Below are positions 34,401-40,372 of a stretch of 43,014 nt of DNA, piece after piece (position 1 is the first letter of the stretch; the number at the start of each line of letters is the position of its first letter). The translations under genes and the position numbers were made by a program. The notes beneath the pieces are model-generated. The model did not search any database and was not told the DNA's origin. It worked only from the letters and a program-made list of their open reading frames with translations. This DNA comes from Streptosporangium canum (GTDB taxonomy: Bacteria > Actinomycetota > Actinomycetes > Streptosporangiales > Streptosporangiaceae). The stretch is taken from contig NZ_FOQY01000052.1 of assembly GCF_900113865.1 (NCBI RefSeq), positions 1 through 43,014 of the forward strand, read 5' to 3'.

Positions 34401-34563
34401 GCGTCTGGATGAGAGCGTAAGACTTCCTGGCTGTCTCGGACAGGTCCTGATAGAGGACGCCGAGGAATTCTGTGCCCCATTCGGGGTCAGTGAAGCCGTC
34501 CAGCTGGGGCCCATCAATCGGTTCATTGCGGAATACGGGCTTCAGGTCGACCGTGAGGCTCAC
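31444..34563 (-). CDS. pglX: PglX-type adenine-specific DNA methyltransferase, N-terminally shortened
   Basis: 1,039 residues. SAM motif I (DPVCGSGTFLLGAF, about residue 83) and the N6-adenine motif NPPY (VVVGNPPYITV, about residue 211) are intact. DPEWGTEFLGVLYQDLSE and the C-terminal IPVPPKYTASDFLKVAYW and FVSYPGVGDRDSPLIGW identify the BREX-2 PglX branch. Known PglX proteins carry roughly 170-200 residues before the FTDPEW segment; here only about 26 unrelated residues precede it. The first start, GTG 34563, has a GAGAGG-like ribosome site. That start abuts the divergent HNH ORF start at 34564, so the 5' end looks rearranged. In Pgl/BREX, PglX methylates host DNA. The catalytic core is present, but the lost N-terminus may abolish function. 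Confidence 0.8.
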   Translation of the reverse strand: MSLTVDLKPVFRNEPIDGPQLDGFTDPEWGTEFLGVLYQDLSETARKSYALIQTPMFVEEFILDHTLDPAMEQFGLEGLRLIDPVCGSGTFLLGAFRRLLNRWRTAEPSTDNWELIRRVLASIHGVDRHPFAVTISRFRLLISAMKAAGADRLPNTLELLMPVATGDSLLDGRNAPNPRLMSMNASDDETYSHFPSEIGLLDAGSYHVVVGNPPYITVKNKAENERYREAYPKVCSGMYALTVPFAQRFFQFARPEDSSGQGAGYIGQLTANSFMKREFGRKLIEDFFPSVDLTNVIDTSGAYIPGHGTPTVILLGRQRPPRGASPVGAVIGIRGEPETPADPASGHVWRSIVDQASDQNGSNGWTQFLWLDRSVLRTFPWNLAAPTTTEILRRMEGGSRLGDRVARIGYFATTGSDDIFTAPPASFRRIHVEKQPLVKVITGSEVRDWIVLPEREAFFPRQDARQPVNIERFPEHLERLWPYRTVMGHRMNHSGGTYFKADRTWYDWHHVTETRDAHPWSIVFPWVATHTHFTLLRDPIFPLHSAPVIRLPKMAWDVDHQQLTALLNSSAVCFWLKQHSQTKGRPASDQPGTGTGEPWTAFYEFTSTRLADLPLPTDRWSADRWSIHAMRLDDLANTLMVTLPAEVIRTCPKLSRQVLADARDRWVRTRETMIALQEELDWEIYDRYGLLPDTGKMMTDGEHVPLVKAGERAFEIVLARKVAAGTAATTWFTRHNLNPLTEVPGHWPSVYQEIVHSRIDAIEADPALCALEQPEYKRRWASEDWDHLLFDALRDWLLDRCETPELWYEQRDGLPHPRPLTIQELSDLLQEDSEVREAASLYAPGKPLNKILQDLVSEHEVPYLAALRLRESGLRKRAEWEKVWDLQRDEDELRRTGNVHAADQQRDSIPVPPKYTASDFLKVAYWRQRGKFDVPNERFVSYPGVGDRDSPLIGWSGWESRERAHVLWRLANEWIPPNSEAVVPLTAGLFELSRWHNRSHSDDQHWIKTFNRALATTDTEGFRTWRPPKSNRGRPRKNS

Positions 34564-35178
34564 ATGCCTCTCGGCCTCGCCTCTCTCGACACGACCGATC
34601 CTGGCGGTGCGCGTGCGGCCGGTTCGCGACTCCCCCTCCTGAGGCAGGGGCGGCTCCGCGCTGACTTGCTGCCTTCCAGCACGTGGGGGTCCAACCTGAG
34701 GGGCGTCCTTTCCCGGGCTGACTGGGATCAGCTACGCATCCCTGTCTGTACGCATGCGGGCAATCGCTGTGAGGTCTGCAAGGCGCTCTGTTATATGGAG
34801 GATGGTCGGAGCCGGCGGCCTGACTGTCATGAGCTGTGGGTTTTCGAGACGCGTGCAGGCCGCCACATTCAACGGCTGGAGCGGCTGATCGCGCTCTGCC
34901 CCGACTGCCACCGGGTGCAGCACATCGGTCTCGCTGAGATCAACGGCGAGACCGACCGGGTGATCGCCAAGCTCAGAGAAGTGAACGGCTGGACTCAAGA
35001 TCAAGCCGAGGCCGAGCTGTCGCGCGCCCACCGCGTTTACGCGCAGCGAAAGCTCGTTCACTGGGACCTCGACCTGTCTGTGCTCAGCGAGTTCATCACG
35101 ATCGACGGCTTCCCTGACCTCTATATCCCAGAATCCGAGCGGCGCCGCCTGGGTAACTCCTTCTACGGCACGGGGTGA
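34564..35178 (+). CDS. HNH-type endonuclease-like protein
   Basis: 204 residues from the ATG at 34564, or about 170 from a TTG near 34675. The N-terminal third (LPSSTWGSNLRGVLSRADWD) is an actinobacterial family feature. A zinc/HNH core follows: CEVCK, HELWVFETRAGRHIQRLERL, then CPDCHRVQHIG. The two Cys pairs would hold a structural zinc, and the His residues in ECHE-like DCHELW and CHRVQH fit the HNH catalytic set. The C-terminus is helical (WTQDQAEAELSRAHRVYAQR). It may be a DNA nuclease. GAGG lies six bases before ATG 34564, but that start touches the opposite-strand PglX start, which is suspicious. It is followed by dprA and a phosphoribosyltransferase gene on the same strand. Confidence 0.65.
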   Translation: MPLGLASLDTTDPGGARAAGSRLPLLRQGRLRADLLPSSTWGSNLRGVLSRADWDQLRIPVCTHAGNRCEVCKALCYMEDGRSRRPDCHELWVFETRAGRHIQRLERLIALCPDCHRVQHIGLAEINGETDRVIAKLREVNGWTQDQAEAELSRAHRVYAQRKLVHWDLDLSVLSEFITIDGFPDLYIPESERRRLGNSFYGTG

Positions 35179-35298
35179 TGCTCCGGTGAGCGTGGGGAGC
35201 TTGGCACCTGCGGGCGGCTGAAACTCGAACAGATGTTTTGAAAACCGAAGAAGTGAGGTTCTGGGACCGTGCTCCCGTTCACCGGTAGCATCGGGAGC

Positions 35299-36219
35299 AT
35301 GGTTCCGGAACTGCGCGAACGTGCCGCTCTCGTGGCGCTGCTGCAGCGTCCCGGGGCCAAGTGGCAGGACATCGCTCTCGAGGTGCTGGAAACCGGCGGT
35401 GCGACGGCCGCGCTCGAATCCCGGCTCAGGTTGCAGGAGACGTTGTTCTCCGTGTCCGATCCCGTGGTGTCCGCCATCGAGGACGCGGAGGAGACGCTGG
35501 AGGCATGGGAGGCCGCGGGCATCGATGTTCACGCCTGCTTCGATCCCGGCTATCCAAGTCAGTTGCGGAGCATTCACCAGATGCCTCCGCTGCTGTTCTC
35601 GCGGGGCACTCTTATCGATGATCAGCGGGCGATCGCCGTCGTCGGCACCCGTCAGGCGAGCGAGCAGGGTCTGCGGATCGCCTCCGCGGTGGCCAGAGAG
35701 CTGGCCCTGAACGGGGTGACCGTGGTCAGTGGCCTGGCCAAGGGCATCGACACCGCTGCGCACACGGCGGCGCTCAAGGCGCGTGGTCGTACGGTGGCCG
35801 TGATCGGGACAGGGATCAACCGGTTCTACCCGAGCGAGAACCGCGCCCTGCAGGAGCGGATCGCCGGCGAAGGGGCCGTGATCAGCCAGTTCTGGCCGGA
35901 CGCGCCGCCGAGCAAGCAGAGTTTCCCGATGCGCAACGCCGTGATGAGCGGTTACGCGGCGGCCACAGTGGTGGTCGAGGCGCCCTGGAGAAGCGGGGCG
36001 CGCATCCAGGCCCGGCTGGCGCTTGAGCACGGCCGCCCCGTCGTGATGCCTGATCAGCTTCTGGAGCACGACTGGGCGCGGGAATACGCGCAAAAGCCCG
36101 GTGTTCATGTGGTTTCCAGCCTCAACCAGCTACTCTCGGTCGTGGAGCATGTGATCTCTGATCTGCATACCGGCCCTGATGCGCTTCCGGAGGCCCCCCA
36201 CCTTGTCTGGAGCAGTTGA
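35299..36219 (+). CDS. dprA: DprA/Smf family DNA-processing protein (SLOG Rossmann fold)
   Basis: 306 residues from the ATG at 35299 (GGGAG upstream). The N-terminal helical part (35-110) precedes the DprA Rossmann core: IAVVGTRQASEQGLRIAS, VVSGLAKGIDTAAHTAALK, VIGTGINRFYPSENRAL, and PMRNAVMSGYAAATVVVEAP where the usual motif reads RNRxIAGLS. In competent bacteria DprA loads RecA on incoming single strands. This genome type is not known to be naturally competent, and this copy pairs with a zinc-ribbon phosphoribosyltransferase rather than the usual rnhB/topA neighbours. Its stop lies inside the next reading frame (17-41 base overlap), so the two are translationally coupled. A SLOG-type nucleotide-binding or defence role is possible. 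Confidence 0.8.
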   Translation: MVPELRERAALVALLQRPGAKWQDIALEVLETGGATAALESRLRLQETLFSVSDPVVSAIEDAEETLEAWEAAGIDVHACFDPGYPSQLRSIHQMPPLLFSRGTLIDDQRAIAVVGTRQASEQGLRIASAVARELALNGVTVVSGLAKGIDTAAHTAALKARGRTVAVIGTGINRFYPSENRALQERIAGEGAVISQFWPDAPPSKQSFPMRNAVMSGYAAATVVVEAPWRSGARIQARLALEHGRPVVMPDQLLEHDWAREYAQKPGVHVVSSLNQLLSVVEHVISDLHTGPDALPEAPHLVWSS

Positions 36220-36955
36220 CCCCTGGGATCTCGTCCGCGTACGTGTCGCCCAGCAAGCTCACTACCTTCGCAACCCACTCAGGCCGGCACCTTTGATCTG
36301 CTACGTCTGCTGCGGTCCCGCAGATCCCCGCTGGACCCGCTGCTATCAATGTGAACAACATCTGAGGACTGCCCAGGCCAGAGTCGCCGATGTCGTGGTG
36401 CCCATCTCCTATGCGGTCAAGCGGACCCAGCACGCGTACGGCCTGGCCGCCTACAAGGCGAAGGTTCCGTCGCCGGAGATTCAAACAAGCCTGCTCAACC
36501 TGCTGCTGTTCTTCGTCAGGGACCATCTCGGCTGTGTCGCGGAGGCGGCTCACGTCACCAGGTGGAGTCATGTAGCGGTGGTGCCCAGCACGCGGGGCCG
36601 ACCAGGTGAGCACCCGCTGCGGGCGCTGCTTGGGAACCGGACGGGGCTGCCGTGGGTTGGTCTCTCCGTCAACCAGGACATCCCTTCTCATGTGCGTGAG
36701 CTCCGCAAGGACCGATTCAGCGTGTTGGATGGGGACCTCGGGGGCGGTCACGTGCTCTTGCTCGATGACACCTGGACTACGGGGTCCCGCGTCCAGTCGG
36801 TGGCGTATGCGCTGAAGCGGGCGGGGGCCGAAAGGGTCGCGGTCGTTGTGCTGGGCCGGCATGCGAACCCGGAATGGGACGGCTGGAATCCGATCCTCCG
36901 GGCGATCAAAGACCATCCCTTCCGGTTGGACAGCTGCTTGGTCCACAAGCATTGA
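36203..36955 (+). CDS. ComF-like phosphoribosyltransferase with N-terminal zinc ribbon
   Basis: 250 residues from TTG 36203, chosen because GGAGG lies nine bases upstream; ATG 36179 (258 residues) lacks a ribosome site but is possible. The N-terminal CYVC and CYQC pairs form a zinc ribbon. The PRTase PRPP loop is clear: VLLLDDTWTTGSRVQSV, preceded by helices with AVKRTQHAYGLAAYKAK and VAVVPSTRGRPGEHP. The fold resembles ComF/amidophosphoribosyltransferase-like proteins. It probably transfers or cleaves a phosphoribosyl group; the substrate is unknown. It overlaps the dprA-type gene, and DprA plus a zinc-ribbon PRTase as a compact pair recalls competence genes but also proposed nucleotide-based conflict systems. 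Cytosolic. Confidence 0.75.
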   Translation: MSGAVDPWDLVRVRVAQQAHYLRNPLRPAPLICYVCCGPADPRWTRCYQCEQHLRTAQARVADVVVPISYAVKRTQHAYGLAAYKAKVPSPEIQTSLLNLLLFFVRDHLGCVAEAAHVTRWSHVAVVPSTRGRPGEHPLRALLGNRTGLPWVGLSVNQDIPSHVRELRKDRFSVLDGDLGGGHVLLLDDTWTTGSRVQSVAYALKRAGAERVAVVVLGRHANPEWDGWNPILRAIKDHPFRLDSCLVHKH

Positions 36956-37050
36956 CGGCTGGCACTGTTCACGATGTTTCGAGCGATGATGACGACAGAG
37001 ACGCAAGCGGACGTCCCATCCCCGAAGTAGCAGAAGGCTCAGGTCATCTC

Positions 37051-37090
37051 CCGGGAAGTGCACGTTTCGCGACGCGATGACACTTCCCGG
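37051..37090. terminator. Bidirectional hairpin between PRTase and DUF397 genes
   Basis: CCGGGAAGTG (37051-37060) and CACTTCCCGG (37081-37090) form a perfect 10-bp stem around a 20-base loop, between two convergent stop codons. Confidence 0.55.
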
Positions 37091-37122
37091 AAGGTGGCAA
37101 TGGCCCGGAGAGGGCCTGTCGA

Positions 37123-37332
37123 TCAGGAAAGGCCGTCGAGGCCGCCGGACTTGATGTCGCCGATGAAAGCCGTCCACTCGTCACGGGGGAAGACGAGTGT
37201 GCCGCCCTCGCGGTCCTTGGTGTCGCGGACGGCGACGGCGTCGTCGACGAACGCCACTTCGACACAGCTCGGGCCGCTGCCGCTGAGGCTGCTCTTGCGC
37301 CAGCGCGCATGGGAGAGGTCAGGTTGCTGCAT
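37123..37332 (-). CDS. DUF397 small protein
   Basis: 69 residues, full length for the family. WRKSSLSGSGPSCVEVAF, VAVRDTKDREGG and FPRDEWTAFIGDIKSGG are the DUF397 signature. DUF397 proteins are partners or antagonists of the WhiJ/Scr1-type HTH proteins encoded beside them and affect differentiation in streptomycetes. ATG 37332 has AAGGAAA upstream. It starts 14 bases after the stop of the HTH gene, so the two form one transcript. Confidence 0.85.
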   Translation of the reverse strand: MQQPDLSHARWRKSSLSGSGPSCVEVAFVDDAVAVRDTKDREGGTLVFPRDEWTAFIGDIKSGGLDGLS

Positions 37333-37346
37333 CCCGTTTCCTTCCT

Positions 37347-38240
37347 TCAGCGATCTTCGCGCATGGATGCAATGAGCGCGACCGTGTCGGCAGGGCTCAG
37401 TGCTATCGCGCAGAGATGCTCGCAAATCTGGTTATAACGCTGGATATCCGTCTCCTTCTCAAGAAACAGATCACCAGCCATGCTGTCAATGTGAATAACG
37501 TCGAGGTCGCCCGTGTCGAACTTCAAGACGATGAAGCTCCCGGGCATGCCTGGGTGGGCTCCGGCGGTGAATGGGATCACCTGGACGGTGACGTGCGGAC
37601 GTTGGGCCTGTTGGATGAGGTGCGCAAGCTGGTCGCGCATGACGGCCTGGCTGCCAACCTTTCGACACAGCGCCGCCTGGTCGATGATCGCCCATAGCCG
37701 GAGGGGTGTCTCGTTCTCCAGAAGGCCCTGGCGTTGCATTCTCGCGGTGACGAAGCTCTCCACCTCTGCTTCTGTGGCGGTCGGCAGTACGCCCCGGACC
37801 ACCGCCCGTGCGTAGTCCTCGGTCTGTAGCAGGCCGGGGATGAACAGCGACTCGTAGTTGATGGCCTTGCGGGCCTCGGCCTCCAGCCCGATGTAGGTGC
37901 TGTACTTGTCGGGAAGGTCGGCTTCGAGGCCGTGCAGCCAACCGCGCTGCTTGGCCTCCTTCTGCAAGGCCACCAGGTCGGCGCGTTCGGTGCCGGTGAC
38001 CCCGTAGGCGTCGAGCAGGGCGATAAGGGTTCGAAGCTGAGGCTTGGTCTTGGCCGTCTCGATCCGGTAGAGCGTGACGCTGTTGACGTTGGTCTTCTCC
38101 GCGACGTCGTCCTGGGACAGCCCGGCCTGCTGGCGAAGACGGCGCAGCTCGGCCGCCAGGCGACGGAGGCGAACGGTGGGAGGCTGGCGCCGATTCGACA
38201 GGCGAGGAACACTTCCACCAATCCCCTGCTCATCCCGCAT
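37347..38240 (-). CDS. WhiJ/Scr1-type helix-turn-helix regulator (XRE HTH + DUF5753)
   Basis: 297 residues from ATG 38240. The N-terminal XRE helix-turn-helix (LRRLRQQAGLSQDDVAEKTN, then VTLYRIETAKTKP) is followed by the DUF5753 domain (ARKAINYESLFIPGLLQTEDYARAV, LWAIIDQAALCRKVGS, VTVQVIPFTAG). This is the large actinomycete family of WhiJ-like developmental regulators. Members act with a DUF397 protein and an RsbW-like protein, and both are encoded here (downstream and divergently upstream). AAAGG lies ten bases before the ATG; a longer N-terminus from 38324 lacks support. Overlapping inverted repeats just upstream are likely its own operator. Cytosolic DNA-binding protein. Confidence 0.85.
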   Translation of the reverse strand: MRDEQGIGGSVPRLSNRRQPPTVRLRRLAAELRRLRQQAGLSQDDVAEKTNVNSVTLYRIETAKTKPQLRTLIALLDAYGVTGTERADLVALQKEAKQRGWLHGLEADLPDKYSTYIGLEAEARKAINYESLFIPGLLQTEDYARAVVRGVLPTATEAEVESFVTARMQRQGLLENETPLRLWAIIDQAALCRKVGSQAVMRDQLAHLIQQAQRPHVTVQVIPFTAGAHPGMPGSFIVLKFDTGDLDVIHIDSMAGDLFLEKETDIQRYNQICEHLCAIALSPADTVALIASMREDR

Positions 38241-38261
38241 TTCCGTACCTTTCTGGACGAT

Positions 38262-38280
38262 GTAGTCACTACGAATGTAG
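38262..38280. promoter_or_regulatory. Likely autoregulatory operator of the WhiJ-type gene
   Basis: Overlapping inverted repeats GTAGT-C-ACTAC (38262-38272) and CTAC-GAAT-GTAG (38269-38280) lie 22-40 bases before the regulator start. HTH dimer binding is inferred. Confidence 0.45.
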
Positions 38281-38441
38281 CCCTTGCATTCACTGAGAGT
38301 GATGCTGCATGCTCTCAGAGTCAAGCTTTCCGGAAAGGGTTCTTTCCGGATGGCGAAACGCGTGATTTCCCCAGTCAGCCGGGCGGATGAGCTTCCCTCC
38401 CGACGCGGCCCACCCCTGTCGGGTGTCCGCCCGGCGCAAGC

Positions 38442-38564
38442 GGTACGACCCCCGGCAGCCCCCTGCCGCTCCCCGGTCGTACCTCCCGTAGGACCGGCAC
38501 CGTGCCCCGCCGCCCCCTGTGCGGGGAGAGCAGCCGCCCCCGTCTGCGAACGGTGCCGGTCCTA
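38442..38564 (+). promoter_or_regulatory. Strongly folded leader of the HATPase gene
   Basis: Two consecutive long-range hairpins. The first pairs GGTACGACC (38442-38450) with GGTCGTACC (38475-38483) and has an inner GGCAG/CTGCC stem with a C4 loop. The second is a perfect 15-bp stem (38489-38503 with 38550-38564) holding a CCCCGC/GCGGGG stem. They end 40 bases before the HATPase start. Either a 5' regulatory RNA or paired DNA sites; no known riboswitch is recognised. The rest of the 364-base gap (38241-38604) has no convincing gene. Confidence 0.5.
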
Positions 38565-38604
38565 TGCCCTGACGCCTGACGCACCGACCAGGAGCGGGTG
38601 AACG

Positions 38605-39108
38605 ATGACCGACGTCACCACCGGAAAGCACCACCTGGAGCTCTCCGTCTTCCCGACCTCGCCCTACTACGCCCGCGTGCACGTCCAGCGCGTGCTGGAG
38701 GGCTGGCGGCGGGACGACCTGATCGAGACGGCCCAGCTCGTCGTCTCCGAGCTGGTCTCCAACGCGATCAAGGCGCACGTCCCGCACGTCTCGCCGCACG
38801 CCGTCACGGAATCCCCCGCCGTGATGGAGTCTCCCGCCATCATGGAGGCGGTGGCGCACGCGAGTCCGGATCACATCTGGCTGGATCTCTACCCGGTCGG
38901 AGACGCGGTCGTGCTGCGCGTCTGGGACGCCTGCCGTACTCCGCCCGTCCTCAGGGTCCCCGATCCGGACGACGAGGGCGGACGCGGCCTCTGCCTCGTC
39001 GACCTGCTCGCCCGGAGCTGGGGCTACTACCGCCCGACCTCGGGCGGAAAGATCGTCTGGTGCACCCTGGCGGTCCCACTGGTGCCACCCGAGGGTCGAG
39101 CCATATGA
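38605..39108 (+). CDS. RsbW-like ATP-binding protein (HATPase_c_2), WhiJ-cluster partner
   Basis: 167 residues. GHKL motifs: N-box LVVSELVSNAIKA (about residue 48), VLRVWDACRTPP in the G1 position, and GGRGLCLVDLLARSWGYY for the glycine-rich lid. An unusual insert with near-repeats (PHVSPHAVTESPAVMESPAIM) lies between N-box and G1. Anti-sigma-like or regulatory kinase, expected to work with the divergent WhiJ-type HTH protein and DUF397 protein. The ribosome site AGGAG lies about 15 bases and GGGTGA about 6 bases before the ATG. A WD40 scrap overlaps its stop (ATGA). Cytosolic. Confidence 0.8.
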   Translation: MTDVTTGKHHLELSVFPTSPYYARVHVQRVLEGWRRDDLIETAQLVVSELVSNAIKAHVPHVSPHAVTESPAVMESPAIMEAVAHASPDHIWLDLYPVGDAVVLRVWDACRTPPVLRVPDPDDEGGRGLCLVDLLARSWGYYRPTSGGKIVWCTLAVPLVPPEGRAI

Positions 39109-39287
39109 TCACCGCCACACTGCGCGGCCACGACGACATCAACTGGTCGGCGGCGTTCAGCCCGGCCGGCAGAACCCTCGCCAGTACGTCGGACATGGTC
39201 GGCTTGGTGTGGGACGTGGCCGCCGCCCGCAAGAGCCAGCAGACGATCTTCCTGCCGGTCGGGCCAGGTGATCCGGGGAAGTTCTGA
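39105..39287 (+). pseudogene. WD40-repeat protein fragment
   Basis: 60 codons. LRGHDDINWSAAFSPAGRTLASTSD and the following VWDVA form a single WD40 blade, then the frame ends. WD40 proteins have at least four to seven blades, so this is a 5' fragment of a larger gene. Its ATG overlaps the HATPase stop (ATGA), as if the complete gene had been coupled to it. Confidence 0.6.
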
Positions 39288-39294
39288 GAAGGCA

Positions 39295-39335
39295 GTGTTC
39301 CCGGAAATCCTCGGCTCACCGGCTTCCGGGAACAC
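39295..39335. terminator. 12-bp perfect hairpin after the WD40 fragment
   Basis: GTGTTCCCGGAA (39295-39306) and TTCCGGGAACAC (39324-39335) with a 17-base loop, lying 8 bases past the WD40 frame and before the convergent F5/8 gene. A likely terminator for the plus-strand unit. Confidence 0.6.
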
Positions 39336-39459
39336 GGCACGGACCGGTCCCAGCACCCGGCTCGGTAATTCCGAGAACAGGGTCCGGGCCGGCCGGGACG
39401 GCCTTGACGGGAATCCTCGGACTCGTATGACCAGGATCCTGAATCGGCCGAGCCCGGGG

Positions 39460-40345
39460 TTACGCTCCGCGGACCTCCAACTCCATGATGCGCGAGTATC
39501 TGGCGTCGTTCGAGGCGTAGATGACGACCTGTACGGCCTCGGCGGTGGTCGCGGCGAACTGCGAGGTCACGAGTCCAGCGGTGTTGCCACGTACCTGGGC
39601 GACCGTCTGCCACTGGCCGTCCGTGAGGACCTGGACGTCCCAGTCCTTCACCCCGAAGCGAGTGGCCGGGGACCCCGCACTGTCTATGGTCAGGAGCTCG
39701 ACCTGGTCGATCCGCTGCGGCGTTGGGAAACGGACCCCGTAGCTGTCGGGAAAGATCGTCGGCGTGGCGTCGTTCCACCCGGTGCGGGTGCCCCACTGGG
39801 CATGGTCCTTGTTCCCGTCGACACCACCGCAGACCGGGAAATTACCGTGAGCGGATGAGGCGAATGCCTGCTCTCCCAGCGCCACGTTGTCGCCGGGCCC
39901 CTTGGCCGGGGGCTCCTGTACCCGAACCGGCACGCGGAGCTCCTGCTTGTTCATGGCCAGCAGGACGTCATAGGTGCCCGGTGGAGTGTCCCGGGGGGGC
40001 GCGAACCTCGACCGGAGTGCTCACCGGCTGGTCGGGATCGGCGGCCGGAAGGTAGCTGGAGAAGATGTCCCGGGACAGGGTGATCGGCTTTTGGGCGCTC
40101 AGTGTCATATCGGCGAACTGGGCCTGTGGTCCGGTGTTGGTCATGGTGGCCTGGAAGCTGCCGGAAAAGCATGGCAGCGGGAGGATGTCGAGCGCGGCCG
40201 GATTGGCCGCCATGGTGATCTGGTCCTTCGGCTTCGAGCGGCCGGAGGCCCCGTTCGCCGGAGACGCCATGGCCAGCGCGGTGACCATGGCGGTGCACAG
40301 AGCCAGGGATGGCAGGGCGGTCCGCGCGATGCGCTGCTTCAGCAT
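39460..40345 (-). pseudogene. Secreted F5/8-type C (discoidin-like) domain protein, frameshifted at a G7 run
   Basis: Two adjacent frames make one protein of about 294 residues if one base is removed from the run of seven G at 39993-39999 (plus strand). Part one (start ATG 40345): a signal peptide ending near SPANGAS and a beta-rich domain (FSGSFQATMTNTGPQAQFAD). Part two continues in the next frame (DTPPGTYDVLLAMNKQ) into a discoidin-type domain: FASSAHGNFPVCGGVDG, QRIDQVELLTID, DWDVQVLTDGQWQTVA. F5/8-type C domains bind surface sugars or other ligands. It follows the PhoD-like gene by 27 bases on the same strand. Slippage, a real mutation or a base-calling error could explain the frame change. 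Confidence 0.7.
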
Positions 40346-40372
40346 GATGGAGATCCTGTCCATTACGGAGAC

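Noticed and set aside
24920..34563. Complete BREX-2 system
   Set aside because: No PglY, PglZ, BrxD or BrxHI gene in the window, the PglW-type gene is frameshifted and the PglX-type gene is shortened.
35299..36955. Natural competence operon (dprA/comF)
   Set aside because: No comEA/comEC or uptake genes are present and the neighbourhood is defence-type.
38442..38564. 6C RNA motif
   Set aside because: C-rich loops are present, but not the required two hairpins with six consecutive loop C residues.
38284..38601. 105-codon plus-strand ORF before the HATPase gene
   Set aside because: Pro/Arg-rich translation through the inverted-repeat leader, with no family and no ribosome site.
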